Positions 1-8,069 of a stretch of 64,000 nucleotides of DNA are shown here, piece after piece. Position 1 is the first letter of the stretch. Every line of letters starts with the position of its first letter. The stretch is from HLUCCA09 sp039822045. GTDB lineage: Bacteria; Pseudomonadota; Alphaproteobacteria; Rhodobacterales; Rhodobacteraceae. The translations under genes were made by a program, and so were the position numbers. The notes beneath the pieces were generated by a model, which saw only the letters and a list, made by a program, of their open reading frames with translations, searched no databases and had not been told where the DNA came from. The stretch is taken from positions 1 through 64,000 of the forward strand of contig JBCBMY010000017.1 of assembly GCA_039822045.1 (NCBI GenBank), in the 5' to 3' direction.

Positions 1-58
1 CCTCAACCTGGCGCAGCTTCACAACGATCTCGTCCGGCTTGTCTCGCTTCCCGGCCAT
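1..58 (-). CDS. IS3-family transposase OrfA, N-terminal fragment (runs off the window)
   Basis: The first 19 codons read MAGKRDKPDEIVVKLRQVE, which matches the typical start of IS3-family OrfA proteins (the helix-turn-helix subunit of the transposase). A GAGGAGG Shine-Dalgarno lies about 10 bases upstream of the ATG at 58. The rest of the gene is to the left of the window, so it cannot be said whether the transposase is intact. OrfA normally forms the active transposase by programmed frameshifting with OrfB. Confidence 0.7.
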   Translation of the reverse strand, partial: MAGKRDKPDEIVVKLRQVE

Positions 59-126
59 CTCTGGTCCTCCTCAATGCGGGATAATCCTATCCCAGTGGGT
101 GGACCACTTCAGTGGGGGCACTCCAG
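1..126 (-). mobile_element. End of an IS3-family insertion sequence, cut by the window edge
   Basis: Reading leftwards from about position 125, the sequence starts with a terminal-repeat-like end (TGGAGTGCCCCCACTGAAGT), followed by a short leader, a GAGGAGG ribosome site and the start of an IS3-type OrfA. The TG start and the run of Cs resemble IS3-family termini. The other end of the element lies outside the window, so target duplication cannot be checked. Only about 20 bp separate this end from the stop codon of the neighbouring helicase gene. Confidence 0.7.
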
Positions 127-146
127 ACCCTATCGGCTCGTTGCAG

Positions 147-3100
147 CTACTTCTCTCGACCGCCAAGGCTTTTGAGAATCGTTTTGATCTCCGATTCCAA
201 GTGCTGGCCGCGATATACAAATGAAGTCTCGTGGCGCGCGTACTTGCCGTGTCGATCTGCGCTAAGCCAGTTGTAAGATCCAATCGCCAACAGATCGTCG
301 TCAATGGCTACGATCTTGCTGTGCAACCGAGGCACTTTGTGGAGTCGTACGCCAATCTTAGTGAGCGCGTCTTTGGCCAAGGACATTTGGGTTTGACCAT
401 CACTCGCCACATTGGCGTTCAGAAGGGGATCTGAGAATACATCTACGCTCGCACCTCGACGTATCGCCTTCTCAAAGGCAGTCAAGAAGCCGACGTTCTC
501 CATGGTGCGCGCAATGATCCAGGGGCTAACGATCGAGTATCGGCGCCCATTGCCTGCGAGAGCATCGATAAGGAAAGCATCGTGCTCAACAGCATCGCGA
601 AGCATCTGGAGCTCGCCACTATCATCCTGCAGATCGCTCCTGGGCTCAGTCTCGAATTCAAGTGCGTTGTCCGTTGAGCTGAACAGGAAATCACCAAGCA
701 TCGAACGAGGTGATCCCGGAGCGGCGGTAGTCAGAACGTCCATGTCACCGAAAACAAGGCAACTGTCTTTGGCACGGGATACGGTAACATTGAGCATACT
801 GGTCGAGGCGTCGATGAAATCTCCATCCGCGTGTTTCGAATAGACCGGCGAGAAGATAACCACCGGCCTCTCTGCGCCCTGTAGTGAATGGACCGTGCCG
901 ATCGTCATGCCGTCGCGCGAGTCAACTGAGATACCTCTACTTGCACACGCGGTTCTAATTTCAAGCACTTGCCGGCCAAACGGCGTCACAACGCCAACGA
1001 TTTGCTCGAGGCGCGCCCGATACCGACTCTCCAACTCCGATCTGTTGGCATCCAGCCATGCAGCAATCGTCCGAGCCTCCAACAGATTTGCGCGACTACT
1101 TCCCAGGCGAATTGCCCGCCCATCGACATGCAAGTATCCCAACCCTGGTAGCTTTGCGTCAGCTGGGACTGGGCCTCGAAGTGGACGCAGTTTCCCTTTG
1201 TAGCAAAGTGCGTTGCTGTACCCGATGATCTCGTCAAAGCAGCGACGGTGTTCGAACAGATACAGCCCCTTCTCAAGTTCAGCATACGGTGAGACGAGGC
1301 AGGCTTCTTGTGCAACCCGCATGGCGCTTCCGGATGTGGTGCAAAAACCTCTTTCCGACAACGCGTTCCAATCGTTATGGTTTTGCAGCAGGCCAACCTC
1401 TCGGAGGTTACCGATATCAACTGGTTTCGGCACAGATGAGATGGGCTCAATCTGCTGGGTGTCACCAATCACGAGAGCTCGCTTCGCCAAAGAAAAACTC
1501 GCTCCGGCAACTTCCGGCAAGACTTGTCCGGCCTCATCCACAATCAATAAATCAATGAAGTCGTAGAGGTACTCTTTCCCCCATTTGCCCCCAGTCTTGC
1601 GACTGTATGTCAGTTTTCCCGGCAAACTGGCGAACGTAGCAACGGCGCAAGGCGTTAGCATCATGCGTCTTTGCCAGCGCGGAACCAGTGTCGCCTTACC
1701 CGTCTTGTTTGATGAACCTGTGATGCCCACGAGGTCTTCTTCCATGGCCAGCAACCAACGCCCTTCCCAATAGTGGGTTGCTAGCAGAAAGAGTTTGAAG
1801 CGAACGCTGAGATCAGCGGCGCTCTCCAGGTCTTCTACTGTATCGGCAACAGCACATTTCGCGCGACCCCATTGGTTCTCAGCCTGCGCCAGCGAGGAAC
1901 GAAGACGACGAGCCTTTTCTAGGTCCTGTTCAGCCTGCTTCGTCGACAGCTCGGCAGAGCGAAAGCATTTAGTGACATGAGCTTCCACATCTGTAACGCG
2001 GGTGAACCCATCGGCGTCCGGCATGAATTCCTGGATTGCTTGTTGGGCCGACAGCACCCGTTTCCTCTTGACCGCTGGTAGAAAACTGAAAATTGCCGAT
2101 AATGCAGACTCCGCCGCCAGATGCGCTTCCAGGGCGTTTTTTGCGGCCGTGACCCGTTTTTGGTTATGCTGCGCCTCTTCGGCCGCCTCAGTTAGTTCCT
2201 TTTCCGCTCCAGCAGGGCTCTCGCCGAGGACAGCCTTTACCGCCTCTTGAGCCTCTGCGAGGGTTTTGGAGGCCAGGTCCAGTTCGGAGAGCTTCATAGC
2301 CTCTCTTGCCATTTCACTCTGAATGGCTTTCACAGCGAGCTCTACGCGAGCCTCTGACAGAGCAGGAAAAGCGACCTGCGCGGCTTGAAGGTATTTCTCC
2401 TTGGATCGCGAAAAATACTCAACGCTCTCGCATGACGTCTGAAAGTCCTCTGTTTGGTACTTCTTCGCTGCTTCTAACTTTCGAGAATGCGACGGAAGGA
2501 AGATTCCGAAACTCCCGATATCGGGGAGCCATCGCCCGGCGAAAGGTCCTTCCCCCTTGGCGAAGTCTTTCCCAAAAGCATCGATGATGTTTGTGACTGC
2601 CTGGTTGTTGGTGGATGCGGCAACGATGATTGGCGGATCCTCACCCTTGAGTGCAGCTTTGATCCAGAGGCTTGCCACCGCCGATAGCAGCATCGTCGTC
2701 TTGCCCGTACCCGGAGGGCCGTTCACCGCGATGACTTGTCCAGGAGACGACACATCAAGGTAAGCCAAAACCTGGCGCTGATGCTCTGACAAAGGGAAGT
2801 GTGGATTGGAGTGGCCTAGGCGGCGACTGAACTCATGCTCCACTTTCGAGTCCGGAGGCGTGGTCGTGTTGCGAGGCGCAGTGACTTGTCTCAAAAGAGG
2901 CGCGTCTGGCTTTTCACTCAGCAACCTGTCGTAGAGATCCACAATGTTGCGGATCGTGGCAATGGCATCTTCGGCTAACTCGAGGAAACCGAAGCCCATT
3001 GACTGGTAGTCTGCGTCACCATTCGGCCAGCCCTCTGCGACAGCATCAACCATCTTGCGACAATGACCCAGGTATTCCTGCCATACGCCCTCGACAATCA

Positions 3101-3539
3101 TGTCCGGCAAGGGCGTCTCGGTTAGAAAATCATCGAGATCGTCGACGCTACCGATTGAGAATTCGCCTGATGGAAGGGGTGACAGGACATCTCGTGCTAG
3201 AGCGTTGCGCAACGGTGTGATGTGCCCGTCGCGCTCGACTGTTGCTTCCGTCACAACTGGCGCGACGATCTCAGGTAAGCCATCGACACGCGCCGCCCCG
3301 TGAGAAGATTTTCGAGCCATGACGAGCGGCCAAAATCTCACGGCAACGCTCTTCGCTGACTTCTGTCCACTAAACACTCTATCGAGCATTGCGTCTGGGA
3401 GTTTCCCTGAACGAACAGTCTCCCTGGACACCTCGATGAACCGTTTCCGGTCTTTTTGGGTGAACTTACCGTCCCCTAACGCACTATCGGCCAGAGAAAC
3501 GCGCCAATACTCAAGGATCTTCTCAACGTTTTTGTCCAT
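147..3539 (-). CDS. SF1 (UPF1/DNA2-like) helicase with C-terminal phospholipase D nuclease domain
   Basis: A protein of about 1130 residues. An N-terminal region of about 250 residues has no recognisable fold. Then comes a superfamily 1 helicase core: Walker A GPPGTGKT near residue 276, a long charged, probably coiled-coil insertion (about 370-600), Walker B DEAG near residue 667 followed by GDTQQIEP, and the C-terminal helicase motif TVHSLQGAERPVV with SRAKD. The last 150 residues carry a single PLD-type HKD motif (HSKIVAIDDD...GSYNW) near residue 1073. Helicase plus PLD architecture is known from phage-defence proteins, so binding and cutting of nucleic acid is inferred. The ATG at 3539 was chosen over an in-frame TTG at 3557; neither has a strong Shine-Dalgarno. 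Its base and codon use is visibly more AT-rich than the core genes to the right, and it sits between an IS end and a tRNA scar, so it was probably transferred. The fold assignment is firm; the biological role is not. Confidence 0.8.
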   Translation of the reverse strand: MDKNVEKILEYWRVSLADSALGDGKFTQKDRKRFIEVSRETVRSGKLPDAMLDRVFSGQKSAKSVAVRFWPLVMARKSSHGAARVDGLPEIVAPVVTEATVERDGHITPLRNALARDVLSPLPSGEFSIGSVDDLDDFLTETPLPDMIVEGVWQEYLGHCRKMVDAVAEGWPNGDADYQSMGFGFLELAEDAIATIRNIVDLYDRLLSEKPDAPLLRQVTAPRNTTTPPDSKVEHEFSRRLGHSNPHFPLSEHQRQVLAYLDVSSPGQVIAVNGPPGTGKTTMLLSAVASLWIKAALKGEDPPIIVAASTNNQAVTNIIDAFGKDFAKGEGPFAGRWLPDIGSFGIFLPSHSRKLEAAKKYQTEDFQTSCESVEYFSRSKEKYLQAAQVAFPALSEARVELAVKAIQSEMAREAMKLSELDLASKTLAEAQEAVKAVLGESPAGAEKELTEAAEEAQHNQKRVTAAKNALEAHLAAESALSAIFSFLPAVKRKRVLSAQQAIQEFMPDADGFTRVTDVEAHVTKCFRSAELSTKQAEQDLEKARRLRSSLAQAENQWGRAKCAVADTVEDLESAADLSVRFKLFLLATHYWEGRWLLAMEEDLVGITGSSNKTGKATLVPRWQRRMMLTPCAVATFASLPGKLTYSRKTGGKWGKEYLYDFIDLLIVDEAGQVLPEVAGASFSLAKRALVIGDTQQIEPISSVPKPVDIGNLREVGLLQNHNDWNALSERGFCTTSGSAMRVAQEACLVSPYAELEKGLYLFEHRRCFDEIIGYSNALCYKGKLRPLRGPVPADAKLPGLGYLHVDGRAIRLGSSRANLLEARTIAAWLDANRSELESRYRARLEQIVGVVTPFGRQVLEIRTACASRGISVDSRDGMTIGTVHSLQGAERPVVIFSPVYSKHADGDFIDASTSMLNVTVSRAKDSCLVFGDMDVLTTAAPGSPRSMLGDFLFSSTDNALEFETEPRSDLQDDSGELQMLRDAVEHDAFLIDALAGNGRRYSIVSPWIIARTMENVGFLTAFEKAIRRGASVDVFSDPLLNANVASDGQTQMSLAKDALTKIGVRLHKVPRLHSKIVAIDDDLLAIGSYNWLSADRHGKYARHETSFVYRGQHLESEIKTILKSLGGREK

Positions 3540-3826
3540 AGTTCGCTTTGTCGCCAAGGCTAGGTGCGGATGGGTCTCTTGGGGCGTCGAGCCAGCGACA
3601 CAGGTAGGCCGAAGATTCGAGCAATTAGTCTGATTTGAGTCTTATCGCATTGTTTTACAAAACTTTTGACGCAGGACAGGCGTGGCTGGGACGAAAAGGC
3701 CCCCGGTTTAGCGTTGCCGCCAGGCAATGTGCTTTGAAATCCACGGCTGGATGCGAGAGAGCGCGGACCGGGTGAGCGCCTGCCGCTTCTAGCCACAAGG
3801 GCCGTGCATGGGGTGGGGTGTGCCAG

Positions 3827-3846
3827 TTAGTAGGGTATTAGTAGGG
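3827..3846. repeat. Two direct copies of TTAGTAGGG with 11-bp period
   Basis: TTAGTAGGG occurs at 3827-3835 and again at 3838-3846, 11 bp apart, on the island side of the tRNA-Thr remnant. Short direct repeats near an attachment site are often integrase arm-type sites, but two 9-bp copies can also arise by chance. Confidence 0.4.
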
Positions 3847-3919
3847 AATGTACGTCAAACGTTCTCCGGCTAAGTCCGGTTCTGTCCAAGATCGCTCCGG
3901 GGAAAAGACCCGTAACCGT

Positions 3920-3951
3920 AGGGTCTTATCCGGTTGCAGGGAGCCTTATCC
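3920..3951. repeat. Imperfect direct repeat AGGG-n-CTTATCC
   Basis: CTTATCC is present at 3925-3931 and 3945-3951, each preceded by AGGG, giving a 20-bp period just to the left of the tRNA-Thr remnant. This is a possible integrase or excisionase site pair; no integrase gene is visible in the window. Confidence 0.35.
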
Positions 3952-3979
3952 AACCCCATCCAAGATCTGGACGGCAAGA

Positions 3980-4024
3980 CTCGTAACAATGGGGTCGGGG
4001 ATTCGAGGCCTTTCACCGGCACCA
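3980..4024 (+). pseudogene. Remnant of a tRNA-Thr(CGT) 3' half, probable attachment-site scar
   Basis: The 45 nt match the second half of a tRNA-Thr: anticodon loop CTCGTAA (anticodon CGT), variable region GGGGTCGGGG, a TTCGAG T-loop, and acceptor strand ACCGGC followed by ACCA. No matching 5' half (acceptor strand, D-arm) lies upstream, and the T-stem no longer pairs fully, so this is not a functional tRNA. Genomic islands that integrate at tRNA 3' ends leave exactly such a 3' copy at the distal junction. The remnant therefore marks one edge of the island that carries the helicase-PLD gene. Confidence 0.65.
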
Positions 4025-4540
4025 CCCGTCGAACTTAGCCTATTTTTATCAGATGCTTAAGGCAGCTTCGTCTGGGCCGAGTGATCTTACCCCGATCTTC
4101 CGGGGCGCGGGCGGACCAAGTGAGCCCCACCGGACATATGGTTATGTCAGGGCAGCATCGATTGGTGAGACACGTGCCGTACTCCGCCCGGCTGGTGCCG
4201 GCCTCCACCTCGTCGTCAATGGCGTCCAGTGGTCTGATGGTCCCGGGAACGGAATTGTGGGTCGAGGCTGACCGCGATGACCGCGGCGTTTTCGCCGAAC
4301 CTGGCAAATGCTGCTCAGGGCCCGGACGATCACAGTTACATCATCCGGTGGCTGTGGCGACATAGCGAAACCCCGAGCTAGCGGCACCGAAGCGCCGGGC
4401 GACCAGACCGGCGGGCATCGGTCCACCTCGCCTCCTTCGGCCGATGGACCAGGATCCACGAGACCGACGGCCGGAGCATCCCAAGGCAACGGCGCGAAGC
4501 CCAGCGCTTCAACGAACGGAACGCCGAGGAACGACAGGGA

Positions 4541-5299
4541 TCATCCATCTTCCCGGTGGCGCGACAGCCAGTCCAAACTCTCACCCGTTGGGCCGCTCGT
4601 TCGATACTCCGCGCCGAGCGGAGAGCGCCAACCAAGCGCGTCGATCCGCCGAAAGATCGCCGCGTAGTTCAGTTCGCCGCCGGTGGGCGGGCCCCGGTCG
4701 GGCACCGAGGCGAACTGAATATGGCCGACCGACGGCAGGAGCGCCTCCAGGCGCGTCAGGATATCGCCCTCGGTCCGCCCGACATGATAGCAGTCGAACA
4801 TGAGCTTCAGGTTTGCGGCTCCGACGGCGCCGATCATGTCCATGGCCTGGTCCGTCGTCCTCAAGAGATAGCCGGGCGCGTCGTGCCGGTTCAGGGGCTC
4901 GATCAAGATCGTGCGCGGAGTGGCCCCGCAGGCGTAGCGGAGGTTCTCGATGAAGGACCGGTGGGCCGCTTCGCCCTCGGCAAAGCCTGCCATGACATGA
5001 ATTGCGCGCGCATCGACGGCGTCGGCATAAGCGATGGCTTGGTCGATGGCCGCACGGGCCTCACCCTCCCGTCCCGGAAGGGCCGCGAGACCGTTCTCGC
5101 CGGGCGCGCCGCGAACCGTGTTAAGCCCGAGCATGGGCAGGCCGGTCTCCTCCAGCGCAGCGCGCACCTGCTCTGCCGGCGTCTCGTAGGGCCAGTGGCA
5201 TTCGACGGCGGCAAACCCTGCATCGGCCGAGGCGCGGATCGCCTCGGGCAGCGGGCGGTCGGACCACAGAAAACCCAGATTGGCCGAGAACCGCGTCAC
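4541..5299 (-). CDS. otnI: 2-oxo-tetronate isomerase (hydroxypyruvate isomerase family)
   Basis: A TIM-barrel sugar-phosphate-isomerase-like protein of about 252 residues, with the opening MTRFSANLGF and AVECHWPY typical of Hyi/OtnI. In the characterised four-carbon acid-sugar pathways, OtnI interconverts 2-oxo- and 3-oxo-tetronates before phosphorylation by OtnK. It is the last gene of the operon. The GTG at 5299 overlaps the otnC stop codon (GTGA) and has GGAG eight bases upstream; an in-frame GTG at 5308 is the alternative. The neighbours otnC, otnK and ltnD make the tetronate role much more likely than glyoxylate-pathway hydroxypyruvate isomerase. Confidence 0.85.
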   Translation of the reverse strand: MTRFSANLGFLWSDRPLPEAIRASADAGFAAVECHWPYETPAEQVRAALEETGLPMLGLNTVRGAPGENGLAALPGREGEARAAIDQAIAYADAVDARAIHVMAGFAEGEAAHRSFIENLRYACGATPRTILIEPLNRHDAPGYLLRTTDQAMDMIGAVGAANLKLMFDCYHVGRTEGDILTRLEALLPSVGHIQFASVPDRGPPTGGELNYAAIFRRIDALGWRSPLGAEYRTSGPTGESLDWLSRHREDG

Positions 5300-5943
5300 G
5301 CCTCCCACTCCACGTTGAAGGCGCGCACCACCGCCTGCACCTCGGTGTCGGACAGGGACTTGGCAGGGGTCCCCCGGGTCAAGAGCGCAAGGCGCGCCGT
5401 CGCTTCCAGTTCCTCGATGGCGTTGCAGGCCGCTTCGACATCCTTGCCCGCCACCACCGGCCCGTGATGGGCAAGCATCACCGCCGAGCGTTTTCCAGCG
5501 AGACCGCGCACCGCCTCCCCCATGGCCGGATCGCCTGGCAGGAAAACCGGGAGGAGCTTGACGCGCCCGAGCTGCATGATCGCGTAAGGTGTCAGGGGCG
5601 GCAGGAAATTATCCTCATCGGCATCGGGCATCATCGACAACGCCACCGAGTAGCAGGAATGGAGATGCACCACGGCGCCCGCGGAGCTGCGGGTGTCGTA
5701 GAAGGCGGTGTGAAGCGGCATCTCCTTTGTCGGCTTGTCGCCGTCGATCAGCGTCCCGCGCGCGTCAAACCGGCTGAGCCGCGCGGGGTCGAGCCGGCCA
5801 AAGCTCGTGCCCGTTGGGGAGACCAGAAGGCCGCCATCCTCGGTCCGGGCTGAGATATTGCCCGTGCTGCCATGGGTGAGGCCGCGGTCGAAGAGCGAAG
5901 CCGCCATCCGGCAAAGCGTCTCCCGCAGGCGTGCCTCGCTCAT
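5296..5943 (-). CDS. otnC: 3-oxo-tetronate 4-phosphate decarboxylase (class II aldolase/adducin family)
   Basis: A 215-residue class II aldolase-fold protein with the family motif GSTGNIS (about residues 25-31) and a metal-binding HLH in VVHLHSCYSVAL. A further catalytic region is MLAHHGPVVAG. OtnC cleaves the OtnK product to dihydroxyacetone phosphate and CO2, giving a central-metabolism intermediate. The ATG overlaps the otnK stop codon (ATGA), so translation is probably coupled. The same fold includes fuculose aldolases; the otnK/ltnD context decides the assignment. Confidence 0.87.
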   Translation of the reverse strand: MSEARLRETLCRMAASLFDRGLTHGSTGNISARTEDGGLLVSPTGTSFGRLDPARLSRFDARGTLIDGDKPTKEMPLHTAFYDTRSSAGAVVHLHSCYSVALSMMPDADEDNFLPPLTPYAIMQLGRVKLLPVFLPGDPAMGEAVRGLAGKRSAVMLAHHGPVVAGKDVEAACNAIEELEATARLALLTRGTPAKSLSDTEVQAVVRAFNVEWEA

Positions 5944-7172
5944 CCCTGAAGGACCCGGTCGGCTTTTTCGAAGAAGTCCTCGGCGCCGAAATTGCCGCTC
6001 TTGAGCGCGACGACCAGCCCCACATTCGCCCGCAGGGCCGGGACGCCGGGGTCGATCTCGGGCCCGATGGCGAGCTCTTCCAGGGCGAGGCCTTCGACCA
6101 CGGCACCCGATGTTTCGCCGCCCGCGGTGATGATCCGTGTGACCCCGGCCTCAACGGCGAGGCGGGCTGATGTGGCGAAGAAGGCTTCGATGGCGGCGGC
6201 GGACCTGTCCCGCCCGAACTGGCGCTGGACCGCCTCCACCGAAGCGGGGTCGGCCGAGCTGTAGATCAGGGGAAGATCGTTCGTCGCCATCGCCCAGTCC
6301 ACCACCTCGCGCGGCTCCAGGCGGCCCTCGATGATATCCGCCGCCGGCAGCTCCCGCGCAGGGTGGCGCGCGGCGTGGTAGGCGACCTGGCCCCGCGTCG
6401 CCGTCGAGCACGAGCCGGAGAGCACGAGCGCCTTGCCGGGCTGACCCGTCCATTCCGGCGCGCGGGGCAGGGCGCCGAAATTGGCCGGAAGCCCGAGTGC
6501 CACGCCCGAGCCGCCGGTGATAAGCTTGAGGTCCCTTGCCGCGTGCCCGATCGCGCGGAGGTCGTCATCGCGGATGGCGTCGACGACGATCAGGGTCTTG
6601 CCCGCGTCCTGCTCAGCGGCGAGCGCACGGGCAATCGCCTCGGCCCCCTGGAACACGGTTCCGGCCGCCACATGGCCAACCGCATGGCGCGTTTGCGGCG
6701 CCAGCCAGCGGCGGAGATCGGCATCTGACATGGGGGTCAGGGGGTGGGTCTCCATCCCGCTTTCGTTCAGCAGCCGGTCGCCGACAAAAAGATGCCCCTG
6801 ATAGACCGACCGGCCCGTGCCCGGAAAGGCGGGGCAGACGATCACGCGGTCCGCCGACAGCGCCTCTGCCAGCGCGTCGGCCACGGGGCCGATATTGCCC
6901 TGGGGCGTGGAATCGAAGGTCGAGCAATACTTGAAGAAGATCTGCGTGCAGCCCTGGGCCAATAGCCAGTCGAGCGCTTCGAGGGATTGGGTGACCGCAT
7001 CAGCGGGCGCAATCGACCGGGTCTTCAGCGCGACGACCCCAGCCTCGACGTCCCCCGGCGCTGCGCTGTCGGGCACGCCGGAATACTGCACGACGCGCAT
7101 CCCCTCCTTGGCCAGAGTATTGGCCAGATCGCTCGACCCGGTGAAATCGTCGCCGATACAGCCGAGCTTCAT
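5940..7172 (-). CDS. otnK: 3-oxo-tetronate kinase (DUF1537/four-carbon acid sugar kinase)
   Basis: A 410-residue protein with both halves of the four-carbon acid sugar kinase family. The N-terminal sugar-binding domain opens with GDDFTGSSDLANTLAKEGM. The C-terminal nucleotide-binding domain contains ITAGGETSGAVVEGL. It phosphorylates 3-oxo-tetronate (D- or L-threonate or D-erythronate derived) at O4 with ATP. Its stop overlaps the start of otnC, and its ATG directly follows the ltnD stop. The family also includes D-threonate and erythronate kinases paired with PdxA2; the otnC/otnI/ltnD partners here favour OtnK. Confidence 0.88.
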   Translation of the reverse strand: MKLGCIGDDFTGSSDLANTLAKEGMRVVQYSGVPDSAAPGDVEAGVVALKTRSIAPADAVTQSLEALDWLLAQGCTQIFFKYCSTFDSTPQGNIGPVADALAEALSADRVIVCPAFPGTGRSVYQGHLFVGDRLLNESGMETHPLTPMSDADLRRWLAPQTRHAVGHVAAGTVFQGAEAIARALAAEQDAGKTLIVVDAIRDDDLRAIGHAARDLKLITGGSGVALGLPANFGALPRAPEWTGQPGKALVLSGSCSTATRGQVAYHAARHPARELPAADIIEGRLEPREVVDWAMATNDLPLIYSSADPASVEAVQRQFGRDRSAAAIEAFFATSARLAVEAGVTRIITAGGETSGAVVEGLALEELAIGPEIDPGVPALRANVGLVVALKSGNFGAEDFFEKADRVLQG

Positions 7173-8069
7173 CTAGGCCTCCCCGGGCAGGACAAGCCCC
7201 GCCTCGCGCGCATAAACCTTGGCGACGGCGGCATCGTCTTCGGGGCCAAGGCCCATGGCCACGGCACGCTTGTATTGCTCGAGCGCCACCGACGTGATGG
7301 GCGCCTCGAAGCCTGCATCCTTTGCGGCCTCCAGAACGATACCGAGGTCCTTCGGCCAGATGTTGATCTGGCTGTGCGGTGTGTAATCGCCATCGACCAC
7401 GTGGGGCGCGCGATTTTCCAGCATCCAGGACGTGCCAGCGCATTTCGAGATGACCTCGACGAAAGTCTCCGGGCTGACGCCCTGGGTCATGCCAAAGGTC
7501 AGCGCCTCGGCCATGGCCGCGATATGCACGCCAGCGAGGAGCTGGTTCACCGCCTTCATGGCAGAGCCCGCACCAGCGCTGTCGCCCAGGGCAAAGACCG
7601 TCTCGGCCGTCGCGTCGAGCACCGCTTCGGCGGCCTGGAACGCCTCCGGCCGGCCGGCAGCCATGACGCCGAGCGCCCCCTGCGCCGCCTTGACCGATCC
7701 ACCCGAAATCGGCGCGTCGAGATAGTGCACACCGGCTGCCCGGCAGCGCTCTTCCATCTCGCGGGCAAATTGAGGCGGGACGGTCGCGCAGCACATGACG
7801 ACTGCCCCGGGCTTGAGATGCTGCACGACCCCCGCATCGCCAAAGAGCACCGCCTCCGCCTGCCGCGCGTTCAGGACGACGACGACCACGGCATCGAGGC
7901 GCGGGGCCACCTCGCCCACCTTACCGTTGGCGCCCCCGTCGGCGACGAACCGGGCGACACGGTCGGCCATCACGTCGAAGCCGTGGACCTGAAACCCAGC
8001 CTTGAGGCACGAGACGGCCATGCCGTAGCCCATGGACCCAAGCCCAACCACGGCAACGCTCTTTGTCAT
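7173..8069 (-). CDS. ltnD: L-threonate dehydrogenase (beta-hydroxyacid dehydrogenase family)
   Basis: A 298-residue NAD(P)-dependent 3-hydroxyacid-dehydrogenase-like enzyme. It has the Rossmann motif VGLGSMGYGMA at the N-terminus, the substrate motif DAPISGGSVKAAQG, and the catalytic-lysine helix AMKAVNQLLAG. LtnD oxidises L-threonate to 2-oxo-tetronate, the first step of the pathway completed by otnI, otnK and otnC. The ATG at 8069 was chosen because the protein fold starts there and the codon overlaps the stop of the upstream lactonase; the longer upstream frame is out-of-frame read-through of that gene. Confidence 0.86.
   Translation of the reverse strand: MTKSVAVVGLGSMGYGMAVSCLKAGFQVHGFDVMADRVARFVADGGANGKVGEVAPRLDAVVVVVLNARQAEAVLFGDAGVVQHLKPGAVVMCCATVPPQFAREMEERCRAAGVHYLDAPISGGSVKAAQGALGVMAAGRPEAFQAAEAVLDATAETVFALGDSAGAGSAMKAVNQLLAGVHIAAMAEALTFGMTQGVSPETFVEVISKCAGTSWMLENRAPHVVDGDYTPHSQINIWPKDLGIVLEAAKDAGFEAPITSVALEQYKRAVAMGLGPEDDAAVAKVYAREAGLVLPGEA

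Larger units (their letters stand above)
3540..4540. other. 1-kb stretch without a convincing gene; island boundary
   Basis: No reading frame here has a recognisable product, a good ribosome site or domain-like sequence. The left part (to about 3850) has the lower-GC character of the helicase gene. The middle holds short direct repeats and the tRNA-Thr remnant. The right part (4030-4540) is GC-rich and may be decayed sequence, possibly an old insertion element, but nothing in it can be named. Confidence 0.6.

Noticed and set aside
3980..4024. A tmRNA 3' end or a functional tRNA
   Set aside because: The anticodon loop and acceptor match tRNA-Thr rather than tmRNA, but the 5' half is absent and the T-stem is damaged, so it is kept only as a remnant.
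4030..4540. Decayed transposase in the GC-rich part of the gap
   Set aside because: Some frames stay open for 90-115 codons, but no transposase motif or terminal repeats could be recognised, so no call is made.
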